From: Linnemannia schmuckeri
Lineage: Eukaryota; Mortierellomycota; Mortierellomycetes; Mortierellales; Mortierellaceae
Assembly (NCBI GenBank): GCA_029449235.1
Contig: JANATG010000009.1
Coordinates: 2,108,001 to 2,172,000 of the forward strand
Reading direction: 5' to 3'
Length of the DNA stretch: 64,000 bases
Numbering within the stretch: position 1 is the first letter of the stretch; the number at the start of each line of letters is the position of its first letter. Below are positions 55,286-64,000 of this stretch, piece after piece. The notes under the pieces are model-generated. The model saw only the letters and a program-made list of their open reading frames with translations, made no database searches and was not told where the DNA came from. Position numbers and translations under genes: made by a program.

Positions 55286-56003
55286 CTACTGTCCGCCGCC
55301 ACCTCCACGTCCGTGAGCACCTCGTCCACCTTCACGAGCAAGAGCAGTTACGCGCCCCCGCCCAAGCCCATGACCCTGGATCTGACCGGATGTGGACGAG
55401 TGACCAAGTCTAGGGACGTGGGAAGCCTGCAACAGCAGCTGAGCCTGTGCTTGTCCCTGATGCGCCTGAGGCGTCCATGTCATATGCTGCCTTCCTTGCT
55501 GTTTCAGATATTGTGATGTAGGAGGCGAAGGCGAAGGCAGAGTCCTGGCAGTTCGAAATTCATCTGGCATGGCAAGATGGTTCACAATCAGGGGAGCCTA
55601 AACATCAGTCAGTTCCCATCAGATCGATGAAAAAAAGATCTTTACTAAAGGAATAACTTGCAACCATCTGTTGTCCTCGTTGCAACATGCTTGCGCCGCA
55701 GACGCACCAAAAATAGATAGAAAGGTACAAAGGGACGCCTCTTATAGCTGATGGTGATGACAGCATAACAAAAGACGTTTTACATACCGTCTTGGCGCTC
55801 TCGAGTGGACGAACGACCCGTTGTCTGATGAAGTTAGGTCGGTCAACCAGAAGGGGGACGTGATCCTCGAGAATACGGTCAACCCATTGACGGAAGCGTT
55901 CCAGATTTTGCGAGTCATGCGTGATTATGAAAGCTCTGAAGATTTGGTACGGAGCGGGGTCTCTGGTGTTGAGGAGGTAAGTGATGACTGGTGGGTCTGG
56001 CAT
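55286..56003 (-). CDS. Small protein with Gly/Arg-rich tail, unknown
   Basis: Two-exon model on the minus strand, 56003-55788 and 55597-55286, 175 aa. The first exon is compact and ordered (VITYLLNTRDPAPYQIFRAF, NLERFRQWVDRILEDHVPLL); the second begins APLIVNHLAMPDEFRTA and becomes Gln/His-rich, ending with an RGG-like tail (GLGRGRVTALAREGGRGAHG). RGG-type tails often bind RNA. No family is recognised. The 190-bp gap between the exons also contains an open MLQRGQQM segment, so an extra or alternative exon is possible and the central part of the model is uncertain. Confidence 0.6.
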
Positions 56004-57880
56004 CTTGAGGTAAGCAGTTGTTTCTTGTTTTAAGCCGTGTCTTAGGACGAGATTTGTGTGTTGTTGTTTATTGGTGGGAAGAAAAGAGAGACTGGAAGAA
56101 ACAAGAACGGCTTTCTGTGATGATCTGCTTGAATGTTCTCCTAGTTGGTGGCAAAAGTGATGTGACAGTTGGATTTTTTCAACAAGCGGGGCACCTACAC
56201 GCGATTGCAGGAGCGAGATAGTGCTTCACTGTACCACACCCATCTCTCCGCTATCGTGTTGCCGATCACACTTGTGACAGCCTTGACAAGACTGAAAATA
56301 CATTCAAACGATCTACAAGATGTAAACCATTGCATATACTGGCTGCCGAATGTCAAAAGTGTCAGGGCGAAGTTGACGTAACCTATTCTCAAGCATAGCC
56401 TCCAACCCGAAGTTGATGCATGCCAGCCTGGCCCAACTGGTTGTTAAGGATGATAGAGGCACCCGCCTCCTTGGTAAGTCATCTCTACCTTACGATGATT
56501 GAAGAGTCCTGACTTAGGCATCATGCGCTGGTCGTCGTTTCCCACCAAACCCAGTTTTACACTTATCATTTTCTTTAGCTGGTCGTTGGACCTCCGTAAC
56601 CTCCGACTGGCATCAAACCAGGATCACTTCCCCACCACTGTGATGACCGAATGGCGTCCTTGCGGGGCGATGAGACCACATTGCCACCTCAGGAAGCATG
56701 CGACAGCCAGAACGACGAAGGACCCATGCCTCATCGCCACGACCGACTCTGGAGCTGAGCTGAATCGCCTAAATCTCGGTGGCCTAGAAGTTTATATTTC
56801 CGAGAATATTTTCCGCTCCATACCGAAACACACTTCCAATGTCACTGAACTCGTGCTGCCCATTGTTCACCCCTTCACCGAGTACAGGCTCTCCGTTGTC
56901 GCATCGCCTAGGCTTGTATCCATCTCGTGCAATTGGCCAACAACACCTAGTACGAGAGCACCAGGTGCGTGGACCAAACAGGCGACAGAGATCGGGCAGG
57001 CAACCTCGCTTGTCAGCTATTTGTTCGTTGTTCTCTCCTTACCCAACAATCTAAGACAAAAATAAATTGAATCAACTACGTACGCAAGTATTATTCTCTA
57101 ATGGCATCTTAGAGGTTCGCTTTTGAGCATGTTTATCCAACTTTTGCTTCTTTTTGCGTTTACTTTTACTGGTAGCCTTGAGGTTCATGTCTTCTTACTT
57201 CCATCAAAACTTGGAATAAGCACAACCGATGTGGTCGGGTCTTGAATTCGGTTTTCACGCGTCGGGAATGAACCAAACATCAAAGCATATCCTTATGGGT
57301 CAGATTGAGACGTGTTCAAGTTTTGGGCGAAAAGCTACTAACAAATACAAATTTAGAATTTCTATGAAAAGACAAATAAAACTAGAGATAAACTTGGGAA
57401 ATTTTGCTTTTTGTATCAAACAGCAAAAAAAAAAAAAAAAAAAAAGGCGTCTTTGAATGAAGGGAGCTGAGCGGTAAGCAGCGCAGGTAATACCGCGATA
57501 ACGCCATATATCGCTTTTGAGACGCTCTTTTTTGTCGCTTTCCCACTCGAATGGCTGGTACTCTTCTTGTTCTGTGAGCCTAAGGATATGGCCATATCAA
57601 GACAGGCTATAGAAAGCAACAAGCATGATACTGCTCGGTTAAGTTTTTCTATGCAATGCACAAAAAAAAATAATATATATATCACATATCTGCGGTTTAC
57701 TTTGTTTATCCGTCATCGCCGATGTTAAACCTTGGACTTAAACTCTTCTTTTTGTTGATTCCTTGATTCAAATGTTTCTTGGATAAAATTTGATGTGGGC
57801 GAGAGGATTCTGATGGATTTGTCCTAGGATCGTGGTGATTTCGCGTCCAGTATCCTTCACGTCGCCGTTAGACAGCGGTC
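56004..57880. other. Gene-poor region, possible LRR relic
   Basis: No intact gene. One plus-strand frame (56499-57065) contains LNRLNLGGLEVYISENIF and TSNVTELVLPIVHP, vaguely like an LRR segment, but the rest is Ser/Thr/Pro-rich and the match to the F-box family is not convincing. An A21 run is at 57425-57445. A minus-strand frame at 57416-57685 has two hydrophobic stretches but no supported start. Confidence 0.3.
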
Positions 57881-58040
57881 ACTTTTCACGGATACATTGC
57901 TCGGTTTAGCTTTGCAATTGGACTGTAACAGATATTATGACCAGTCTGCATCCTTGGGCAGCCAACAAGAAAAACCCCAAAACAGCCAAAAAAAAAAAAA
58001 AAAAAAAAAAATGGAAACTTATGGCTTACCACGGCAAGGA
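57880..58040 (-). pseudogene. Degenerate copy of small secreted-protein-like unit
   Basis: Minus strand. The segment around 57945-58030 aligns by eye with 58488-58560 (shared GGATG(C/T)A(G/A)ACTG, the TTGG(C/T)TG stretch and the leader core), and 57840-57900 aligns with 58370-58440. Here the start codon position reads ATA instead of ATG, an A24 run (57988-58011) has replaced part of the leader, and the downstream block has several stops. It looks like a decayed duplicate of the neighbouring unit. Confidence 0.4.
57988..58011 (+). repeat. A24 tract
   Basis: An uninterrupted run of 24 A within the degenerate secreted-protein-like unit, immediately before ATGGAAACTT on the plus strand. Confidence 0.85.
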
Positions 58041-58299
58041 ATTCGAAGACCAGACCTTGAAACTCGGATCGACTGACTTGAAGATTCAGATTCCGGCTTT
58101 TCAACAGTTTTCAAGTCCCTCGACAAGATATACTTTTCAACAGGACAAGTGGTCGTCAGCAAGAAGCATGATGTAAATCTGTGGAAGGTCTCCAGCGTTC
58201 ATAAAAATCAAAAAAAAACCTAAAAACAATATTACATACAAGATTATTGACTTGTCGAGGTGAATTCCTCCCAGTCGAACTTGTTTAGTTGGTCAATTT

Positions 58300-58553
58300 T
58301 TGTTTCTTATTTCTCTTGGGTGAGTATTGTTACGAATAAGATTTCTCCTATGCACTCGGACCAAGGCCGTGAAGACCTGCCGTTCAATTGCCTCCACATC
58401 GTCCTTGGACAGTGCTCCTTTTTCCAGTACTTCTTGTAGAGTCTAGATTCATGACTGAAATTAGAGGTCCATCGCATTCAGTTTACATCCTTGAACAACC
58501 AACAAAGAAAAAACCGCAAAGACGCTAAAAAGAAAGGTCAAAGCAAAGCTCAT
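58300..58553 (-). other. Putative small secreted protein or its relic
   Basis: On the minus strand an ATG at 58553 opens a classic signal-peptide-like sequence (MSFALTFLFSVFAVFSLLVV) ending at about 58488. Downstream, after a possible intron with acceptor TCTAG at about 58445, a coding-like block reads TLQEVLEKGALSKDDVEAIE, then RQVFTALVRVHRRNLIRNN, and stops at about 58300. The obvious donor (GTAAAC after CAAGGAT) does not join these two in one frame, so either the splice model is wrong or the gene is broken. It would be a protein of about 70 residues. No family recognised. Confidence 0.35.
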
Positions 58554-58982
58554 GGCCTATTTCGGCATTCTATTAAAAAACAAGAACTTAAAATCCGCTT
58601 CCCATTTTAAAGTGGTCCTCGGTTTGGATGGTGTTTCCTCCGGTCAGCACGCGTTAGTCATGACCTTATTTTTTCTTTTGCTGTAGGGAGCGCGGAGTCC
58701 CTGTGGTTTTTATAATTCATAGAGTGGGCGCATTAAGTGAAGACACGCCGTCATATTGAGTTGATGTCGGAATGCTGAGGATTGCATATGTATAGTAGTC
58801 GGCTTTTCGTTACAGCATATTTTATTATTTTTTGTCAAAGAGGGAGGAAGCGGGCGTGAAGAAAGAAACGGAAACATAGACAAATATCAACTAAAAATAA
58901 CAAGCATTTTACACATTTTTTTTATTCAAATGGAAGAACCATGGGAATAAGGTAATGGCACGCGAATCCTTCAGATCAGATC
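58554..58982. other. Spacer before the KDM2-like 3' end
   Basis: About 430 bp, AT-rich, no gene. It includes the probable KDM2-like 3' UTR; TTTATT at 58920-58925 is a possible minus-strand AATAAA, about 60 bp past the stop. Confidence 0.45.
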
Positions 58983-61900
58983 TTAACGACGCTTCATCAG
59001 GAGAGACTTGATGCGATCCTTGGCTGTGCCGCCTCCTGTCGCCTTCCTCTTGTTGGCACTAGCACCAGTTGACCCAAAGGGCATCGAGGGCGCCAGTCCT
59101 CCCAGTGAGTGAATCGCCGTTGACTTGCGCTTCTTGCCCAGTCCAAGCACAACATCATCCTCGTCATCATCGCTTACATCCTTGCGGCGCATAGATGAGG
59201 GAGGAGGGGAGACATAGTCCACTGTCGGGCCATCAACATCACCAAAGTACACCGTCTCAGAGGATGACCGCTTGATACGAAGGTTCGTCATTGGGATGGT
59301 TGTAGCCGAGGTTGGTGTCACAGGCGACGAGGCCTTTGTTGTGACGCCTGAGGAGCTCTTCCTGTTCCGCACCCGCTTGGGTCGCTTGACTTCGTCATAC
59401 TCTGAATCGGACGACCGCATGTCCAGTTCTCCATCGTCGTCGATCTCATGGTCCTGGCCATCATCAAAGGCATCGTCCAGTTGGTTTTCAAACTCGTTCC
59501 ACTCATCATCGTCTGTCTCCAGCTGCTCATTCAACTCTCCATCGCTCGCACCATCCAACGTACTCTCACTCTCATCGTCGTCTCCATTTTTGACAGGTCG
59601 CTTGCTCTTTCGTCCAGATTTCGTTGATTTGGTGGTCGTTGCTGTAGTAATGGCTGTAAGGGTTGGCAGCTTCAGTTTCAATTTGGCAGGCGCGGCTGAC
59701 AGAGGGACCTGCTGTTCTCCTTGTGTCGACTCTTCGTCTCCAGAATGTGTTGCAGAAGGTGTCGAGTTCAGTTTGATTCTGATTTTGATCTTGGACTTAG
59801 TTGCTTTGTCCTGTATCTCCTCCTCATCTTTGGTAGGGATCTGCAGCTCCGAACCAATGGTGGTCGTACATTTCTTTGTTTTCAATACGTCACAAATGGT
59901 TTGGTTGAGTCGGCGCAGCACAGCAACGATGTCATCAGGTGAGGCTAAAGCTACTTCCTGAGGCACACTGGCTCGAATCATGTGTCGCTCGTCTTTGCTG
60001 AGGTTTGGATCCCGCTTGAGATTCCTCTGTCGTTGGTAGAGGTGCGTCGTCAGAGTCAATAGTCCAAAGAGTTCCGCCTCTGACAAGTTCGACAGGTAAT
60101 CTACGGAGGCGTGAAAAATGGATTGTATAATAATTTAGAAAACTATTCCGAAATAAAAAATTGGTGGCGTCAAAACGGCAGATACAGGAAAATAAATAAA
60201 ATGCAAGTACCTGGGCCTCGCTCGGAGCAACCAAGGGCGACAAACCAATTCAGCTTCTCAAAGTAAGGGAACCTAAACTTGGGAGGCACATTCGTCTCTC
60301 CCTCAATCTCGGCTACTCTGTATTGCATTGGAATGTTGAGTGAGTGCACAAAGTTGCCGCCAATGACTACCGATGATGAAGGCGTGTACACCGCATGAAT
60401 CCATCCCGCCGGGATCATCCTATTCATAATCGAAAACATCAGCATATTTGTGAGGGGTTGGTCTTTTCTACATGCAAATCGTATCCTGCCATACAAAAAA
60501 ACTGAAGTTAAAATAGTTTTCTTACATGGTGTCGCCTTGCGTAAGCTCAACCTTAAAGCATTTTCCAGGCACCTCGTCACCAAAGAATGTCGTTGATTGA
60601 TCCGCAGACGAAGACCATTTCGCATATTTCCTGAGATGAGTTGGTGTTGGTTCCACAAAGTAAAACGTCTTTGATCCTGAGAGAATATGGTAAAACACCT
60701 ATTACACAGAGCAGTGGAAAGAGGAGTGTTAGTTCCGCCAGCTTAACAAAGTCCATATGTCCCTTTCATGTGCCCATGAGTTCTGCTATTTGTCATAGTA
60801 CATACAGACGATCCTGCAAAGTCAATATGGCTATGGCATGGAACGATGCAACGAAACAAGTAAATTAATGAGAAGTTACAAGAAAGATGTGCAAACAACA
60901 AGAAAACGAACAGCACCCTTGAAGTCACATATGTGTGCAAACTTACAAGTCCGTGTAAGAGTCCCGAACGCTCATCAAGCAATACAACTGAACTTTGGGG
61001 AATTCAGTTGGTCGAAGTGCCTCGGGCCAAAAGTTCTCAATCCAGTCCAACTCCCTAATCGATTTTCAGTCCATAAAAAACGGAGCCATATTAGCGTCCG
61101 GACTAGTGTGTCATGCAAAAAAACTATTCCCGCATACACAAAAGAGACGATACCTGACAACTTTTGGACGCTGCACTTGGTCGGCGAGAGGCGTGCCTGT
61201 GATCTCAAGACTGATGACATTATAGACCCTGTCCTTGGGCTCGGTTTTGAAGTAATCCGCCCAGGAGGCCAGATTCCAATCTGCCTGCTCTGACTGCGTC
61301 GCGACATCAATGACCTCGACAGGCGTGTCTGGTCCAACATAGTCGCGGACATCGTCTACAGTCAGTGTCGCTGCAGGCATCTCCATTTCCAGTCCGTCTG
61401 TCGTCTCATCCTTGTCCTTTTTGACGATGACCGGCTCCTTGAATTCCGTTGCACGCAGCCAGTCCAGTGTCAAGTCCTTGCCTTGAATTCTCTCAAATTT
61501 GTCCGGTTGGAACTGGTGTGAATCTAGTACGACACGCCACTTGCTCTGATGACTCACAATCCCATTAACCAAGTCTGCATAGTTGATCCTTCCCTGCCGA
61601 CGCGACGACTTGCGAAGCACTATTTGTATTATTCGTGAGGATACAACACGTTCACAGTTAGCTAGCAAATCAATTTTTTGTTACTTTCCTGCCTTCAGCC
61701 TCTTTTTGCTTGCCCAACAGTAACGAATCGAAAAAGGAGGTGGGAGCAAAAAAAAAGTAATCAAACACAAACAAAAACAGTAAACAAAGAAAAAAGGAGT
61801 ATTTCGTATGCACTTCTGCTTACCAGTACTGGGTCCTGTCTTGGGGGCACAGTCTGGGCAGTGGTACTGGTCGATAACCTCAAACTCCTCGACAGTCATC

Positions 61901-62214
61901 TTCAGGCAGCGGACATGGTACCAGGTTTCGCAGACGTCGCAGCATATCCAGGTGCCCGAGCCGGGGCTCTTCTTGGGACAAAGCACACAATATTCTTGCT
62001 CCTAACGAGGATAATAGCAGGTTGAGAAAGGAAGCAGTCTTAGATTCCATATGGTTCCTTCGAAACTCCTCGGACTGATTCAAGAGGCCATGACCGGATT
62101 CAAAGCAAGATGAAGACAAGATTGAAAGAGAGCGAGTAAGGGTGTATGTGTGTTTATGATGAAGAAGCTGGCTGCTGCTGGTTGTTCTTTATTGTTTGTT
62201 CTTACATCAGTCAT
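58983..62214 (-). CDS. PHD-JmjC histone lysine demethylase, KDM2/JHDM1 type
   Basis: Eight exons on the minus strand: 62214-62206 (9 nt, MTD), 62001-61824, 61619-61154, 61054-60947, 60830-60806 (25 nt), 60698-60526, 60419-60211 and 60100-58983, joining to 761 aa. A C4HC3 PHD finger spans residues 8-54 (C8, C11, C24, C27, H32, C35, C51, C54). The JmjC core has Fe(II) ligands H255 and D257 (FHIDFAGSS) and H328 (IPAGWIHAVYTP), with K272 (SGSKTFYF) as the likely 2-oxoglutarate contact; FVHSLNIPMQYR is typical of JHDM1. The C-terminal third is disordered, acidic and Lys-rich, with NLS-like KKRKS and ANKRKA. It should remove methyl groups from histone H3 (H3K36 in KDM2 relatives) in the nucleus. 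It is head-to-head with the URB2-like gene. Confidence 0.92.
60806..60830 (-). other. 25-nt exon carrying the catalytic HxD
   Basis: Flanked by CATAG and GTATGT on the minus strand. With the two bases before it, it encodes FHIDFAGSS, including both the His and Asp iron ligands. Skipping it would remove the active site and shift the frame. Confidence 0.85.
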
Positions 62215-62949
62215 TATTATTTTCTGTGTGGTTGAAGTGAATTAAGTGTACAGGCGAGAAATGGCGGGGATGTGAGCAAGAAGTGATGACGGTGTGTGTG
62301 ATTTGGTAGAGGACAAGGAAGGGTGGGCCAGGCAGTGAGAGAAGGGAGTGAAGAAGGACAAAGAATAGAGAAAGAGAGAAGCGAAGAGGAGAGGAGGGGA
62401 CGGACGGGGGACAAGCGACAGACAAAGAAAAGGAGGGAAAAAAAGAAACAAAAAAGAAGCGACGAGAACAAAAAGTATAATGACGGGGGGACGAGGCTGG
62501 TTTGTGAAAATCATTTTGCACTCTACTCTGCCACACAACCCACTCGTCATATCATCCCACTTGTTCTTTCACACCTTCATCGTCGCCATAACCACTTTTG
62601 CATTCCACGACGCACATTATCAGCAGGTTCGACAACAGTTTCACAGTTCTTCTCAATGGTCCTCTCGGCAGTTGTCTAGCCTACTTTGCACTCCTATCTT
62701 TCTCACTTCTCTCTCTTGCGGCCTTGCTTCGCCAATAATACGCCTCCAACTCTCCTCTGCCGAATCAAATCGCAGTCCCAAAAGCAACACAAGCCACCGC
62801 CTCCAAAAAAAAGAAAAATATCGCACTCCCAGCTCACACTGAGCTCACACCAGGCGCGCATTCCTACTTTCCTCTGGACTAATTGCCTCCTGACTGCGAG
62901 TCTGTCCTGCCTCTCATCAACAACATCACAACCAACACGACAATAACAC
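62215..62949. promoter_or_regulatory. Bidirectional promoter, KDM2-like/URB2-like
   Basis: 735 bp between two divergent start codons. 62290-62460 is purine-rich on plus, so pyrimidine-rich toward the KDM2-like gene. 62520-62930 is C/A/T-rich toward the URB2-like gene. The frames inside are low complexity. Confidence 0.5.
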
Positions 62950-64000
62950 ATGGAGGAGTATCTCAGCTCATCGGAGGCATTTGCAAAGGCCCTCAAGGGA
63001 TTGCAGACATCTCCCTCAGACAAGATTCACCTTGCCAACGAGGCATGGCGTCGTCAGGACGTGGTTCTCCCCCACAAGCAAGAGTTCCTCCTCGAGTGGC
63101 TCTGCAGCACCCTCGTCAAGGCAGCAACACCCTCCAAGAACTCCAAAGACACATCTTCGTAAGCTGCCTCATGGACTTGACTTAATTGATAAATAGCCAG
63201 TATTTAAATATAGCGTTTACTAATCATCACTTGAAATATTTTACTATCTACTAGATCGACGATCACTGATCAGGCGCACTGGGACCTCTTCAAGGACATG
63301 TTGACAAGGATCACACATAGCAGGAAGTTGCATAGTAAATACGGTCATGTTGCACACTCGCGTCGTGTGCCAGGACACGATAACGATGCCATCGAAGCAC
63401 AGGCACCAGGTGTACTCCTCCGTGTCCCCGTCATTCCAATGTTCACGGCACTCGTCCAAAAGCTATGCCCAATTACAGTCACCACCACCACCACCACCAC
63501 ACCCGCCAAATCAAAGAAGAATAACAAGAACGCAGAGACAACCAAATCATCAACAACACCTACTACAGCATCATCACCCTCAGACATCCCTCCAGCATTG
63601 GTACTAGAGTCAGTATCGGTCTGTTTCAACCTCCTTTCAGGGCCACTTATGACAGAGTGGTTCCAACCTACACTAGAGCAATATACCCCGCTTGTCCAGA
63701 CAACCTTTGAGGCGCTCATCGAGATGACACAGGACTCGTCTAAGATCGACGCGCGCACTCAGGAGATTATGATGGACTTTGCTCATATCATCCTTGACCG
63801 GTTCAAGCGTCTGATCGTCATTCAGCCCAACCAAAAGAAGGTCTTTGGACTGGTCGCAGGAAAGATGTTTGAGACGTTGGTTCGAGCACGCGTTGCCATC
63901 AGGGTCATCCCAGGAACTCTGCAGGATGAGTGTCAAAAGGCGATTGGCGCCATTCTCAGGACTGGACTCTTCCACCAGGAGCATTTGCAAGAGTACACGG
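62950..64000 (+). CDS. URB2/Npa2-like ribosome biogenesis protein, 5' part
   Basis: Exon 1 is 62950-63158 and exon 2 is 63255 to beyond 64000, about 318 residues seen. The start EEYLSSSEAFAKALKGLQTS leads to a helical segment (ANEAWRRQDVVLPHKQEFLL, EWLCSTLVKAA) that resembles the N-terminus of URB2/Npa2, a large nucleolar protein needed for early 60S pre-rRNA processing. A Thr-run linker (63481-63498) and a Lys/Asn/Ser-rich stretch separate it from a long helical repeat region (FNLLSGPLMTEWFQPTLEQY, MMDFAHIILDRFKRLI) that continues past the edge. Assignment rests on the N-terminal pattern and helical-repeat character and could be wrong. Confidence 0.6.

Noticed and set aside
56499..57065. 188-codon plus-strand frame with an LRR-like stretch
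   Set aside because: Only about 30 residues look leucine-repeat-like. No F-box start, no collinearity with the F-box family and no upstream promoter signal, so it is not called as a gene.
9120..58011. Poly(A)/poly(T) tracts as evidence of complete transposons
   Set aside because: No transposase, integrase or reverse-transcriptase frame, terminal repeats or target-site duplications were found next to any tract.
1..64000. tRNA, rRNA, CRISPR arrays, bacterial-type operons or Shine-Dalgarno sites
   Set aside because: No tRNA cloverleaf with A and B boxes, no rRNA motifs and no spaced direct-repeat array was recognised. Gene structure is eukaryotic throughout.

Overview
The window looks like nuclear DNA of a filamentous fungus. 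The evidence is short GT-AG introns (mostly about 50-300 bp) in nearly every gene, pyrimidine-rich 5' leaders, a conventional fungal housekeeping set, and expanded families of F-box/LRR and FAD-monooxygenase genes. The overall style resembles Mortierellomycota (Mortierella and relatives). That placement is inferred from gene content and style, not from a marker gene.

Layout. (1) 1-9.0 kb: an edge fragment, then a minus-strand cluster of F-box/LRR genes. One copy is intact (2556-4523), three are frameshifted relics, and there is one orphan 3' fragment. (2) 10.1-27.4 kb: a five-member array of paralogous FAD-dependent monooxygenases. FMO1 is on the minus strand and FMO2 to FMO5 are on the plus strand. 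Four have complete exon chains that close in frame (473, 469, 496 and 471 aa); FMO2 is a pseudogene. All five keep an 11-nt microexon that encodes part of a conserved FAD-binding motif. (3) 27.8-41.4 kb: a TMEM164-family membrane protein, glucose-6-phosphate isomerase, a PUM3/Puf6-type nucleolar protein, a small Cys-rich putative GPI-anchored protein and a hemerythrin-domain protein with a likely mitochondrial presequence. (4) 41.6-45.8 kb: a second F-box/LRR cluster on the plus strand, two relics and one intact gene. (5) 46.0-56.0 kb: an Hsp110-type chaperone, an FSH1-type serine hydrolase, a two-TM protein with a PPxY motif and a Gly/Arg-tailed protein of unknown function. (6) 56.0-58.9 kb: a gene-poor stretch with two degenerate copies of a small secreted-protein-like unit. 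(7) 59.0-64.0 kb: a PHD-JmjC histone demethylase of the KDM2/JHDM1 type, head-to-head with a URB2/Npa2-like ribosome-biogenesis gene that runs off the right edge.

The housekeeping genes do not form a pathway together. The accessory signal is the monooxygenase array flanked by two decaying F-box clusters in opposite orientation. This is a birth-and-death region, and FMO1, FMO3, FMO4 and FMO5 probably act on related but unknown substrates. All exon models were built by hand from splice consensus, reading-frame continuity and comparison between paralogues inside the window; no database search was run.
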